A stretch of 16,387 nucleotides of DNA, taken from contig DAOVHI010000013.1 of the NCBI GenBank assembly GCA_030671985.1, forward strand, positions 1-16,387, written 5' to 3'. How positions within the stretch are numbered: position 1 is the stretch's first letter; each line of letters begins with the position of its first letter. Under the pieces are notes generated by a model that was given only the letters and a program-made list of their open reading frames with translations, was not told the origin of the DNA and made no database searches. A program made the position numbers and the translations under genes. Source of the DNA: JAHJDO01 sp030671985 [NCBI: bacterium]. Lineage in GTDB: Bacteria > JAHJDO01. Shown piece by piece: positions 1 through 8,170 of the stretch.

Positions 1-1070
1 AAACCAGTGTCTACGGCCTAATTATTGCTGTCTGTTTCGGATTTGCTTTGATCATGGAATATGTTCTTGACAGGAACCTGCGAAAATCATTGCGTGCGAG
101 AAGAACGGAACTTATTGTCAGTATCGCTATATTTATTCTTGGTATTATTGGTTCAGTTTATCAACTTATACCACCCTCTGACAGCGGAGGAAGAATTTGG
201 GGAATGGATATTGATACAAGACGTATCACACATGTAATTGCAATTCCATGGAAAAGTTTTGTTCCTGTACCGGAATTCATGAATACTGAATTTATTATTT
301 CCACAATACTCCCTTCTCGGATTCCGGCTGTAGTCTTATCTATCATCTTGTTATGTTTCTCTCTTCTGTTTTTTTTGCGAAAATCTGTAGTGTTTTTTTT
401 GTATTCTTCCACGACCGTTGGGCTTTTAATTTTTTCCTATTTTATACATTTTGGAGAATTAAGACATCACGGACACCTGTTTATCTTGCTTGTTGCATGT
501 TTATGGATTTCATGTTATTACCCCGATATAGAGTTAAAATCGCAGCTATTTAATAGTTTAGCCGGATTTTGCAAAAAACATAAAAACGGGTTTATTGTGG
601 TAATTCTATCCATCCATCTCGTCTTTGGTTTTGCTGCAAGCGCAGTGGATTGGTTTTATCCTTTTTCTGCAAGCAGAGAGGTGGCAAAATTCATTAAAGA
701 CAAACAAATGAACGATATGTTAATGCTTGGAGATATGGATTTTTCAGCGTCTGCTGTAGCCGGCTATCTTAACCGCCGAATTTATTACACTCAGAGTAAT
801 AGGTTCGGCTCTTTCACCATCTGGAATAACAAAAGAGGCGACCACAGCGCGCAAGAAATTCTTAAAAAAGCTCAGGAACTCTCGCTACAAAGAAAAGAAG
901 ACATATTGCTTGTCATGAATTACGAACTTGATATATCCTCTGCCCTAAATCCTATTGTTAAAATTAAAGAATTTAAAAAAAGCATTGTGCCGAATGAGAA
1001 ATATTATCTATATCTCATGAGTTACGATATAGGGAGAACGCCATGTCGGATCAAAAAACAGCTATTATAA
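1..1070 (+). CDS. Multipass membrane protein, C-terminal part (gene cut by window start)
   Basis: The reading frame is open from nt 3 with no stop before the first start-like codon (TTG at 48). The codons before it encode a hydrophobic stretch, so the gene almost certainly begins outside the window. About six hydrophobic segments are visible, near nt 9-65, 110-165, 325-380, 385-450, 475-525 and 590-650. A polar tail of roughly 125 residues follows, probably extracytoplasmic. A short [10 protein letters not shown] motif precedes the fifth segment. The topology, and the location in a glycan locus, fit a GT-C-type glycosyltransferase or similar membrane protein, but the usual N-terminal catalytic loop is outside the window, so the function is not established. 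Its 3' end overlaps the next gene by 28 nt, which implies cotranscription. Confidence 0.75.
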   Translation, partial: TSVYGLIIAVCFGFALIMEYVLDRNLRKSLRARRTELIVSIAIFILGIIGSVYQLIPPSDSGGRIWGMDIDTRRITHVIAIPWKSFVPVPEFMNTEFIISTILPSRIPAVVLSIILLCFSLLFFLRKSVVFFLYSSTTVGLLIFSYFIHFGELRHHGHLFILLVACLWISCYYPDIELKSQLFNSLAGFCKKHKNGFIVVILSIHLVFGFAASAVDWFYPFSASREVAKFIKDKQMNDMLMLGDMDFSASAVAGYLNRRIYYTQSNRFGSFTIWNNKRGDHSAQEILKKAQELSLQRKEDILLVMNYELDISSALNPIVKIKEFKKSIVPNEKYYLYLMSYDIGRTPCRIKKQLL

Positions 1071-2527
1071 TTGGGGCAGGTCCTGCAGGTTTGACCGCGG
1101 CTTATGAACTGCTGAATAAAACAAATATCAAACCTATTATCTATGAGATGACAGAAGATATTGGCGGTATTTCCAAGACAATAAATTATAAAGGGAATAG
1201 AATAGACATAGGAGGACACAGATTCTTTTCCAAATCTGACAGAGTTATGCAGTGGTGGCGGAATATCCTTCCATCACAAATGTTAATTCGCACCCGGCTT
1301 TCAAGAATTTTTTTTCTGAGAAAATTATTTAATTATCCTGTTTCGTTGAATCTCAACACCGTTTTAAATCTTGGATTTATGCGAATTTTCAAGATAGGTT
1401 TGAGCTATACCAAAATACGGCTTTTCCCAATAAAAAACGAGGGATCTCTCGAAGACTTTTTTATCAACAGATTCGGCAAAGAGTTGTATCTTACGTTCTT
1501 TAAAGACTATACGGAAAAGGTTTGGGGAATTTCTTGTAATAAAATCAGACCTGAATGGGGCAGGCAAAGAATAAAGGGTTTGTCTATTAGTAAAGCGATT
1601 CTTCATGCTGTGAAAAGTGTTTTTTCAAAGGACTCTTCCGTTACGCAGAAGAATACGGAAACCAGTTTAATTGGACAATTTATGTATCCTAAACTGGGTC
1701 CGGGTCAGATGTGGGAACAAGTCGCTGAAGTTATTAAAAAGAAAGGTGGAGAAATATATTTAAATCATAAAGTGATCGGTCTTAAACAGCATGACAATAA
1801 AATAGTGGAAGCTGTTGTAAAAGAGAAAACTGCTAACGAACCGACAACTAAAACAGTAGATTATTTTTTCTCAACAATGCCTGTTAAAGAATTAATACAA
1901 TCACTTCAAAATGGCGTGTCACAAGAAGTTCGTCACGCGGCAAACGGATTAATATATCGTGATTTTATGACAGTTGGCTTACTTCTAAGGAAGCTAAAAA
2001 TAAAGAATAAAACGAGAATAAAAACCATTAATAATATTATTCCCGATAACTGGATCTATATTCAGGAAAGAGATGTAGAACTTGGCAGGCTTCAGATATT
2101 TAATAACTGGAGTCCTTATATGGTTAAAGACAAAAATACCATATGGATTGGATTGGAATATTTTTGCAATGAAGGAGATGAACTGTGGAATAAGACGGAT
2201 GAGAGTTTTGCGGAATTCGCAATTAATGAACTAGCTAAAATCGGTATTATAGAAAAAGAAGATGTGCTTGATAAAGTTGTTATTCGAATGCCAAAAACTT
2301 ATCCGGCTTATTTTGGGGCATATGACCAATTTCATGTGGTCAGAGACTTCGTCGATAAATTTGAAAACCTGTTTTTAATAGGCAGAAACGGTATGCATAG
2401 GTATAATAATCAGGATCATTCTATGCTTACGGCGATGACGGCTGTTGAAAATATTATCAATAATATCAAATCTAAGCACAATATTTGGGCTGTTAATACG
2501 GAAGATGAATATCATGAAGAAAAATAA
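1043..2527 (+). CDS. FAD-dependent oxidoreductase, protoporphyrinogen-oxidase/UDP-galactopyranose-mutase-like
   Basis: A 494-residue flavoprotein. The N-terminus carries the dinucleotide-binding motif GAGPAG at residues 11-16, followed by the second glycine pair in DIGGISKT and the family-typical [12 protein letters not shown]. The C-terminus has [16 protein letters not shown] near residues 445-461, a late FAD-contacting region common in this group. Proteins of this type (COG1232-like) recur in polysaccharide clusters and are distant relatives of UDP-galactopyranose mutase. The substrate is unknown; a nucleotide sugar or a lipid-linked sugar is a reasonable guess. The ATG at 1043 is well supported by a Shine-Dalgarno AGGGAG at 1031-1036. 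The gene overlaps the upstream membrane protein by 28 nt. It is not a classical Glf, because it is longer (Glf is about 370-400 residues). Confidence 0.85.
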   Translation: MSDQKTAIIIGAGPAGLTAAYELLNKTNIKPIIYEMTEDIGGISKTINYKGNRIDIGGHRFFSKSDRVMQWWRNILPSQMLIRTRLSRIFFLRKLFNYPVSLNLNTVLNLGFMRIFKIGLSYTKIRLFPIKNEGSLEDFFINRFGKELYLTFFKDYTEKVWGISCNKIRPEWGRQRIKGLSISKAILHAVKSVFSKDSSVTQKNTETSLIGQFMYPKLGPGQMWEQVAEVIKKKGGEIYLNHKVIGLKQHDNKIVEAVVKEKTANEPTTKTVDYFFSTMPVKELIQSLQNGVSQEVRHAANGLIYRDFMTVGLLLRKLKIKNKTRIKTINNIIPDNWIYIQERDVELGRLQIFNNWSPYMVKDKNTIWIGLEYFCNEGDELWNKTDESFAEFAINELAKIGIIEKEDVLDKVVIRMPKTYPAYFGAYDQFHVVRDFVDKFENLFLIGRNGMHRYNNQDHSMLTAMTAVENIINNIKSKHNIWAVNTEDEYHEEK

Positions 2528-2576
2528 ATGCTATTCATTTGTAATGGAAGCTGGTTTATTATAAAATTCGAAAATC

Positions 2577-3983
2577 ATGAATATTTTACTTTGTACTTTA
2601 CCTGAGGTGTGTGTTTCAAAAGATTATTTGCCTCACCTTTCTCTGCTATACGTTGCAGCTCAGGCAGAAAAAGGCGGGCATAAAGTTAAAATAATAGATT
2701 CGCACATTGAAGGACTGACTACCGATAATCTTGTAAAAACCATAATTCAAGAGCAACCGGATATTTTGGGAGTGACAGCTACTTCTCACAATCGTTTCGA
2801 GGTAATAAAGGTCTTGAAAAAGGCAAAACAGTTCTTGCCTGAAACTATCACAGTTGCGGGAGGGGTGCATTTCACAATTACTGCAGAGGATGCTTTAAAA
2901 TGCATTCCTGAATTAGATGTAATAGTTTTATGGGAAGGAGAATATATTTTTTACAATCTGGCAAATACCATACAAGGTGGCGGGAGTTTTGATAGCGTAA
3001 ACGGAATTGCTTTTCGTAAAGATTCAGGGGAAATTATTTTTACTAAGCCGTCTACATTTATTCACAATTTAGACGATTTAACGCCAGCATGGCATCTTAT
3101 TGATATGGATAAATATCAAGCTAGATTAGAGGGGACTTATGATACAAGGGCTATTGGTGTGATGAGTGCAAGAGGGTGCCCGTCTTCCTCCGTTTTCTGC
3201 TCCAATTCTATATGGGGCAAAAAAAGCTACAGAATGAAATCTCCTCTTAAATTTGTCGATGAAATAGAATTTCTCTACAAAAAGTATGGTTTTAAGGGAT
3301 TCGATTTTTGGGACGATACCTTAACTTTGAGCAAAAACCATATTTTGGGTATTTGTGACGAAATTTTACGAAGGGAACTCAAAATAGAATGGTATGCAAG
3401 AGCAAGGGTAAACACAGTCAATAAAGAAATCCTTCTTTCAATGAAAAGAGCTGGATGTGTGGCCATTGGTTATGGGATTGAATCAGGCAGCCCAAAGGTG
3501 CTGGAAGCAATAAAGAAAAAAATAACTATAAGTCAAATAAAACAGGCTGTAAAAGATACTGCGGATATTGGAATAATTAGTAAAAATTTCTTTATGTTCA
3601 GCCTGCCGAAAGAGCAAGAAGAAGATATTTTAATGACTATAAATTTGATGAAAGAATTAGTCTCTTATTCATCAACTGTCACTACCCCTTATGCTTTAAC
3701 ACTTATTTATCCTGGAACAGAGCTTGAAAAATTAGCAAAATCAAGGGGAATCTTATCTCAAAATTTTTCGTGGAATACTTATACTGAATTTTCAAAATCA
3801 AGGCTTTATGGAGAGAACAAAACCATTCCATTTTATGAGGAACAACTTAGTTTAGAAAAAGTTAAATCAATACTTAGGCGCAATCTTGTTTCCAAAGGAG
3901 ATTTCTTTCAAAAAGCAAAACGAAGACTTTCGCGTATTAGAAATTTTCATGATATTTTAAGTTCATTTAAAGCTTTTAGATAA
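2577..3983 (+). CDS. B12-binding-domain radical SAM protein with a damaged Fe-S motif
   Basis: A 468-residue protein with the two-part layout of cobalamin-binding radical SAM enzymes. The N-terminal Rossmann-like domain contains DSHIEG (residues 41-46), matching the DxHxxG cobalamin axial-ligand motif, and a later AGG. The radical SAM barrel begins near residue 195. Where CxxxCxxC is expected the sequence reads CPSSSVFC (201-208): Cys201 and Cys208 are present but position 205 is Ser (TCC, 3189-3191). Other family signatures are kept, including FDFWDDTLTLS and IGYGIESGS. Without the third cysteine a normal [4Fe-4S] cluster is not expected, so the product may be inactive, or the base may be wrong. 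No convincing ribosome-binding site precedes the ATG. A TATAAA at 2560-2565 might start a very short-leadered transcript, but the -35 region is weak. The rest of the frame is intact. Confidence 0.85.
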   Translation: MNILLCTLPEVCVSKDYLPHLSLLYVAAQAEKGGHKVKIIDSHIEGLTTDNLVKTIIQEQPDILGVTATSHNRFEVIKVLKKAKQFLPETITVAGGVHFTITAEDALKCIPELDVIVLWEGEYIFYNLANTIQGGGSFDSVNGIAFRKDSGEIIFTKPSTFIHNLDDLTPAWHLIDMDKYQARLEGTYDTRAIGVMSARGCPSSSVFCSNSIWGKKSYRMKSPLKFVDEIEFLYKKYGFKGFDFWDDTLTLSKNHILGICDEILRRELKIEWYARARVNTVNKEILLSMKRAGCVAIGYGIESGSPKVLEAIKKKITISQIKQAVKDTADIGIISKNFFMFSLPKEQEEDILMTINLMKELVSYSSTVTTPYALTLIYPGTELEKLAKSRGILSQNFSWNTYTEFSKSRLYGENKTIPFYEEQLSLEKVKSILRRNLVSKGDFFQKAKRRLSRIRNFHDILSSFKAFR

Positions 3984-4061
3984 TTAAGGCGCTTTGTTTC
4001 TTGGGATCGAGTCGGTTTTTTTAATATAAGTGCGATAGGTTAATCGTCAGGCTGGATGTTT

Positions 4062-4169
4062 ATGAAATTTTTACGGAGATTTATTTTAAAATTCATAGGA
4101 CAGAATAAGCTTAAGAGAACATTAATTAAGAACATAACTATATTATTTGCTTTTTTGTCTGTCTATTGA
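4062..4169 (+). pseudogene. 5' stump of a second Wzx-like flippase gene
   Basis: A 35-codon frame whose first 23 codons match the start of the intact flippase at 5668. Shared protein text includes FILKFIGQNKLKRTL. Over codons 8-23 (4083-4130 against 5689-5736) 44 of 48 bases agree. The four differences are three synonymous third-position changes and one Ile/Val change, so both copies evolved as coding sequence before this one was cut. Similarity ends at about 4130. The frame then runs into the 3' end of the opposite-strand membrane protein gene and stops at TGA 4167-4169. The 78 bp before it (3984-4061) hold no feature I can support. I infer that a former flippase gene was truncated by recombination. 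Translation of the stump is possible but not indicated. Confidence 0.75.
4083..4130 (+). repeat. Direct repeat, copy 1 (partner 5689-5736)
   Basis: This 48-bp stretch matches 5689-5736 in the same orientation with four mismatches. The first 23 bp (4083-4105 and 5689-5711) are identical. It lies in the flippase stump and marks the left border of the segment carrying the inverted membrane protein gene. Confidence 0.85.
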
Positions 4170-5526
4170 TTTTACAAAAAACTATTATACATATAGCCCA
4201 GATAGCTAAAATAGGTATAAATTCAAACATCCATGTCTTTTTGAACAATATTGAGAATAAATTAGCTTCAAAATATATATATATACTGGAGTCCGATAAA
4301 CAATGAAATATATTATGATAAAACATAGTATCTTTCTGGTGTGTAAGAAGATCTGTTCCAGTTGCAAATAGCATTAAAATACTTGACATCCCTGCAAGAG
4401 TAGTAAAAATTGATGTTAATATTTTTGATTTTAGCTTTGCTACTCCGTATATCGCCAAAATACACAGAAACGGAATAGCTGTTATTAGAAAGCGCTCTGC
4501 GAAAAATTTAAATGAAGAATAGAATAATATCACAGCTACTGAAATAGTAATAAAAAAGAGAAATTCTCTCTTCTTTTTGCTTTTTAACCCAAAATAAACG
4601 CCGAAGAAAGCAAATAACAGAAATGGATGCATTATAAATATCCCCCTTTTTAGCCCGAAGGTTAACTTAATAATTCTATTCAAATTAGTAAGCTTGATGC
4701 CGCTAATCCCCTGAGCGTGGTGTTTTGCAAAATAATGAAGGTATTCATAGTTGTAGCCTGTTTTTAGAGGGTTGCCAAAACAGCCGTAGTGATATATACA
4801 CAGTATTATGATGGACAAACACACGGGAAAAGCTAGATACGCAAGTAGTTTAATTGACTTAGTGGTAGTAAACAAATAGCCAAATATAAATACAGCAAAA
4901 ACCATCATAGGATATTCGCACAAAATAGCCAGCCCTAATAAAGAACCACTCAAGAAAATTTTAGATTTGTTAATTTCTTTGATATTTGCGCTCTTAATTA
5001 AAATATAAAATGCTGTAAAAAAAAGAAAACCTGCAACGTGATGCGCGTAAAACATATTTGAGTAGAAAAAGACGATAGTTCCAAGACTGTAACTCATAGT
5101 TCCCAAGATAGACAATCTGATATCGTTGAGAAACATATTAACTGCTCTGTAAAAGATCACCCCCATTATTGCCGATTGGATTATAACTACGAAAAAAGTC
5201 GGAATATAGATTTTGAATATATAATCAACCAGAGCTGAAGATGACCGGAATAATTTGGATATCTTTGATGCTATGAAATAAAATTGCACGCCAAAAAATG
5301 AAATTCCGGGGGCTTTGTCCGTATAAAAATGGCCTTTATAAAATGCCTTATCCCCTGTATTTTCGTGATAGTCGTCAATGCTAAGCGAGTGATTCTCAAC
5401 TATTGACCAGACAAGGTCAAGTCTTGTTCCACTGTTCCAGTCAAGTTTCCTAAAAAAGTAGCCATAGGATATAATAAGCACAACAAAAATTAAAAGTTCA
5501 ATCTTATGGACTTTTGTGAGATACAT
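4138..5526 (-). CDS. Multipass GT-C-like membrane protein (putative lipid-linked-sugar glycosyltransferase)
   Basis: About 462 residues with 11-12 hydrophobic segments. Between the first two there is a polar loop with LDLVWSIVE, SIDDY and FYTDKAPG. A loop of this kind, with acidic residues and a K-A/P-P/G turn, is typical of membrane glycosyltransferases of the GT39/ArnT-like GT-C superfamily, which use polyprenyl-phosphate sugars on the outer face of the inner membrane. The sugar and acceptor are not known. I chose the ATG at 5524-5526. The frame extends to a TTG at 5566-5568, but that codon lies inside a palindrome and adds only a charged leader; neither start has a clear ribosome-binding site. 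The gene is opposite to its neighbours and sits between a flippase stump and an intact flippase. Its TAG stop (4138-4140) is only 7 nt from where the direct repeat ends, so slight C-terminal truncation is possible. Confidence 0.75.
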   Translation of the reverse strand: MYLTKVHKIELLIFVVLIISYGYFFRKLDWNSGTRLDLVWSIVENHSLSIDDYHENTGDKAFYKGHFYTDKAPGISFFGVQFYFIASKISKLFRSSSALVDYIFKIYIPTFFVVIIQSAIMGVIFYRAVNMFLNDIRLSILGTMSYSLGTIVFFYSNMFYAHHVAGFLFFTAFYILIKSANIKEINKSKIFLSGSLLGLAILCEYPMMVFAVFIFGYLFTTTKSIKLLAYLAFPVCLSIIILCIYHYGCFGNPLKTGYNYEYLHYFAKHHAQGISGIKLTNLNRIIKLTFGLKRGIFIMHPFLLFAFFGVYFGLKSKKKREFLFFITISVAVILFYSSFKFFAERFLITAIPFLCILAIYGVAKLKSKILTSIFTTLAGMSSILMLFATGTDLLTHQKDTMFYHNIFHCLSDSSIYIYFEANLFSILFKKTWMFEFIPILAIWAICIIVFCKINRQTKKQII

Positions 5527-5555
5527 AAATATATAGTGTAGGAATTTTCTTTTTT

Positions 5556-5585
5556 CCCTCTCTGTCAAGAGAGGGTCAGGGTGAG
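5556..5585. repeat. REP-like palindromic element
   Basis: A perfect 7-bp inverted repeat, CCCTCTC (5556-5562) and GAGAGGG (5569-5575), with a 6-nt loop is followed by TCAGGGTGAG (5576-5585). A GAGAGGG arm followed by GGGTGAG-type sequence resembles the interspersed REP-type palindromes of many bacterial genomes. It lies between two divergent genes and covers the TTG that could start the minus-strand frame. It is not a normal terminator for either gene: the T-run (5550-5555) is on the wrong side for the plus strand, and the minus strand has an A-run after the stem. Confidence 0.5.
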
Positions 5586-5650
5586 TTTAATTTCTGCCAA
5601 TATAGCATTGCTCAATTCGGCTGTCAAATTATGGAAATTTAATTCATTTC

Positions 5651-5659
5651 TGCTATAAT
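5651..5659 (+). promoter_or_regulatory. Candidate extended -10 promoter of the flippase operon
   Basis: TGC followed by a consensus TATAAT (5654-5659) makes an extended -10 element. A weak -35 candidate, TGGAAA (5632-5637), lies 16 bp upstream. Transcription would be expected to begin about 7 nt after the -10, at 5666-5668, essentially on the ATG at 5668. No ribosome-binding site is visible before that ATG, so the transcript may be leaderless. Confidence 0.5.
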
Positions 5660-5667
5660 GCAGCGAT

Positions 5668-6984
5668 ATGGGATACCTGAAGAAATTCATTTTAAAATTC
5701 ATAGGACAGAACAAGCTTAAAAGAACGTTAGTTAAGCACGCCGGCTTTATGTTTGGAGGTGATATCGCGACAAGGGTATTCAGGTTGTTGATAATTCTTA
5801 TTCTTGGCAAAATATTATCTTCTAATGAATATGGTCAGTTGTTTGAAGCAATGGCGGCAGTTCTTGTAATAAGTGAACTTATTGATATTAGAATTGGAGA
5901 GGCGGTTACCAAGTTTGCAACAGATTACCTCATAAAAAACCGGAAGGATAAAGCGTTAAGCATTATTAAAATAGGATATTTAGTAGACGCGCTTTTAGGA
6001 ATATTATGCTTTTGTGTTGTTATGTTGATCGGAGATATTATAGCGCAAAAGGTATTTCACGGACATTTATCTTCAAGACTGATAAAGATCTACGCTTTGG
6101 CTCCTCTTCTCTCAACAGTTAATGGTACTTCCCTCGCAGTAATTCAAACATTTAAAAAATTTAAGATAATGAGTATATTTAACGCGTCAAGCGCGTTTGC
6201 GAGGTTTGTTTTTCCCGTAGGACTTGCCTGTTTTGGTTTGGAATACATAATGTTTGGCTATGTTCTGGCAGCATTTATTCCCGGAGTATTTCTGTCGATC
6301 ATTGTTTTAAGACTTCTGAGAACAGAATTCGGTAATATCAAAGCATCAAATATTATGTCCGAAGTGAGAAAAATTTTGCCATTTACCTTTCACACAACAG
6401 TTTCCGTTACTTTTAAATCTGTTATCAGGCAGATGGATGTGGTGTTGTTAGGGTTTTTTAAATCCCCGGAAATAGTCGCCTATTACAAAATAGCTCTTGC
6501 GTATGTTAATACGCTCGGATTTGTAACAGGTCCTGTCGGCACAGTTATCTATCCGACTCTAACTTCTTTGTGGGCGGAGAAAAACATTTTGATGTATAAA
6601 AAGATACTTAAAAAAATAAGCATCACAATGATCCTTGTGTCCTGCGCAGGAGCCGCTGTTATGGTTATTGCTGGACCTTATGTTTTTAAAATATGGAAAC
6701 CTGAATATCTTAAATCAATGCCGGCAATACGAATAATGATATTTGCTATCATACTATCCAATGTATTTTGCTGGACGAGGTCTACAATTTTATCTGTAGG
6801 AAAGCCATATATATCTACGGTCAGTAATATAAGCGGTGCATTCACGCTTGTTCTTGCGGCCTTTCTACTTGTTCCACGGCTGGGGCTCATGGGTATGGCG
6901 ATTACTTATGTGTTGGCGTATATTGTAATAATTTTGATTGCGTTAATAATGCTTAGAAAGACTGTCTTTAATTATGAAATTTAA
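5668..6984 (+). CDS. Wzx-like oligosaccharide flippase (MOP/MVF superfamily)
   Basis: A 438-residue multipass protein with about 12 hydrophobic segments spread along its length and a short basic N-terminus. The pattern fits the polysaccharide exporter/flippase branch of the MOP superfamily, which moves undecaprenyl-diphosphate-linked oligosaccharides from the cytoplasmic to the periplasmic face. Typical features are a GxxxATRVFRLLIILILGK-like first helix, the membrane-proximal RQMDVVLLGFF segment in the middle, and SVGKPYISTVSNISG near the C-terminus. The first ATG of the frame is used; an in-frame stop lies at 5656-5658. Conservation of the N-terminus with the stump at 4062 supports this start. 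There is no Shine-Dalgarno, and a consensus TATAAT ends 8 nt before the ATG. It overlaps the next gene by 11 nt and appears to open the large operon. Confidence 0.88.
   Translation: MGYLKKFILKFIGQNKLKRTLVKHAGFMFGGDIATRVFRLLIILILGKILSSNEYGQLFEAMAAVLVISELIDIRIGEAVTKFATDYLIKNRKDKALSIIKIGYLVDALLGILCFCVVMLIGDIIAQKVFHGHLSSRLIKIYALAPLLSTVNGTSLAVIQTFKKFKIMSIFNASSAFARFVFPVGLACFGLEYIMFGYVLAAFIPGVFLSIIVLRLLRTEFGNIKASNIMSEVRKILPFTFHTTVSVTFKSVIRQMDVVLLGFFKSPEIVAYYKIALAYVNTLGFVTGPVGTVIYPTLTSLWAEKNILMYKKILKKISITMILVSCAGAAVMVIAGPYVFKIWKPEYLKSMPAIRIMIFAIILSNVFCWTRSTILSVGKPYISTVSNISGAFTLVLAAFLLVPRLGLMGMAITYVLAYIVIILIALIMLRKTVFNYEI
5689..5736 (+). repeat. Direct repeat, copy 2 (partner 4083-4130)
   Basis: This is the right-hand copy of the 48-bp imperfect direct repeat, inside codons 8-23 of the intact flippase. 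Mismatches fall at codon positions that keep the protein sequence, apart from one Val/Ile difference. Confidence 0.85.
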
Positions 6985-8170
6985 AATAATCTATCCGGCA
7001 AACATCAGGTTTCCAATGGAGCGGGCAAATGCCATTCAAATAATACATACATGCCATGCTCTGGCAAATAAAGGCGTGAAAGTATATCTGTTAGTAAGAA
7101 AAATGGATAATAGAACCACTGAAGAGTGTCTGGAATTTTATGGATTAAAATCTCACACTAATTTACATATAATCAGATTACCTGTTTTGAATATCCACGG
7201 GCATTTTATTTGGAATTACTCATTTTACTTATTGTGCTTTTTAAGTATATTCTGTCTCTCGGTATTCAAAAATATTAGAAAGATATACCTGCGTGAGATT
7301 GGTGTGGCAAGATATCTATTAATGATTAAGAGTCTATTAAGGTGTGAATTATTATATGAAACTCACACGATACAATCTATGGAACAAAAAGAAATAGAGA
7401 AATTATTATTTGACGGGATTACTCCTGATAAGAATAGACTGGACAAAATCTTAAAAAAAGAAACAAAAGTTCTAACAAATGTGGACAAACTGATAGCAAT
7501 TTCTGAGAGCTTGAAAAGCGCCATAAGGAAGCACCTTAGTGTTTCCAGAAGAATCACAACAATACCCGATGGGGCGTTAATTTCCGACGTTCGGGAGAGA
7601 GTTTTTTCTAAGAAGCTGAATAACAGAAATATAATCTATGTTGGGCAATTATATCTATGGAAGGGAGTTGACATCCTGATAAAGGCATTAAAGAAAATAC
7701 CCGATGCCACGCTGACAATTGTTGGCGGACTTTCTTACGAAAATGATATATGTAGATTGAAAAAGCTTGCGGAAGAGATTGGGGTGAAAAGCCGAGTACA
7801 ATTTAAAGGATTTGTTCCTCACAGATATATTAAAAAACATTTAATGGCTGCGGATGTTGGAATTATTCCATTGACTGATAATGTAATGAGCAGATACTTT
7901 ACGTCTCCTTTGAAAATGTTTGAATATATGTCAGCAGGAATACCAATAGTTGCATCAGATCTTCCAACAATAAAAGAAGTGCTTACGGATCATGAAAATG
8001 CCGTACTTGTTAAGCCGGGAGACACAAAAAATCTGGCGCTAGGGATTGAAGGATTGCTTAATGATCAGGAATTTGCAAACAAGTTATCTAGAAAAGCTTA
8101 TGAAGATGTTAAGCAGTATAGCTGGGATATGAGAGCTGAAAGAATAATAGGTGTACTTAATGAAAATTAG
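6974..8170 (+). CDS. Glycosyltransferase family 4 (GT-B fold)
   Basis: A 398-residue cytoplasmic glycosyltransferase. The N-terminal half has IRFPMERANAIQ, a start typical of GT4 enzymes acting on lipid-linked glycans. The C-terminal half begins near residue 220 with IIYVGQLYLWKGVDILIKAL and carries the donor-site signature SPLKMFEYMSAGIPIVASDL at about 310-330. The Glu of MFEYM corresponds to the second Glu of the EX7E motif; the first Glu is not obvious, as in several SPLK-type members. It presumably adds one sugar to a polyprenyl-diphosphate intermediate; donor and acceptor cannot be read from the sequence. It overlaps the flippase by 11 nt (ATG at 6974, flippase TAA at 6982-6984), so translation is probably coupled, and no strong ribosome-binding site is seen. 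Confidence 0.9.
   Translation: MKFKIIYPANIRFPMERANAIQIIHTCHALANKGVKVYLLVRKMDNRTTEECLEFYGLKSHTNLHIIRLPVLNIHGHFIWNYSFYLLCFLSIFCLSVFKNIRKIYLREIGVARYLLMIKSLLRCELLYETHTIQSMEQKEIEKLLFDGITPDKNRLDKILKKETKVLTNVDKLIAISESLKSAIRKHLSVSRRITTIPDGALISDVRERVFSKKLNNRNIIYVGQLYLWKGVDILIKALKKIPDATLTIVGGLSYENDICRLKKLAEEIGVKSRVQFKGFVPHRYIKKHLMAADVGIIPLTDNVMSRYFTSPLKMFEYMSAGIPIVASDLPTIKEVLTDHENAVLVKPGDTKNLALGIEGLLNDQEFANKLSRKAYEDVKQYSWDMRAERIIGVLNEN

Noticed and set aside
48-1070. TTG at 48 as a true start of the first gene
   Set aside because: The frame is open back to the window edge, encodes hydrophobic sequence there, and has no ribosome-binding site before 48.
5527-5568. TTG at 5566-5568 as the start of the minus-strand membrane protein
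   Set aside because: The codon sits in the loop of the palindrome, has no ribosome-binding site and adds only a short charged leader. ATG at 5524-5526 is more likely, though it also lacks a clear site.
5556-5575. The palindrome as a transcription terminator
   Set aside because: No T-run follows the stem on either strand in the direction of transcription; it also lies between divergent genes.
4131-5667. The segment between the direct repeats as an insertion sequence
   Set aside because: No transposase, terminal inverted repeats or short target duplication are present; the repeats are flippase coding sequence, so homologous recombination is a better explanation.
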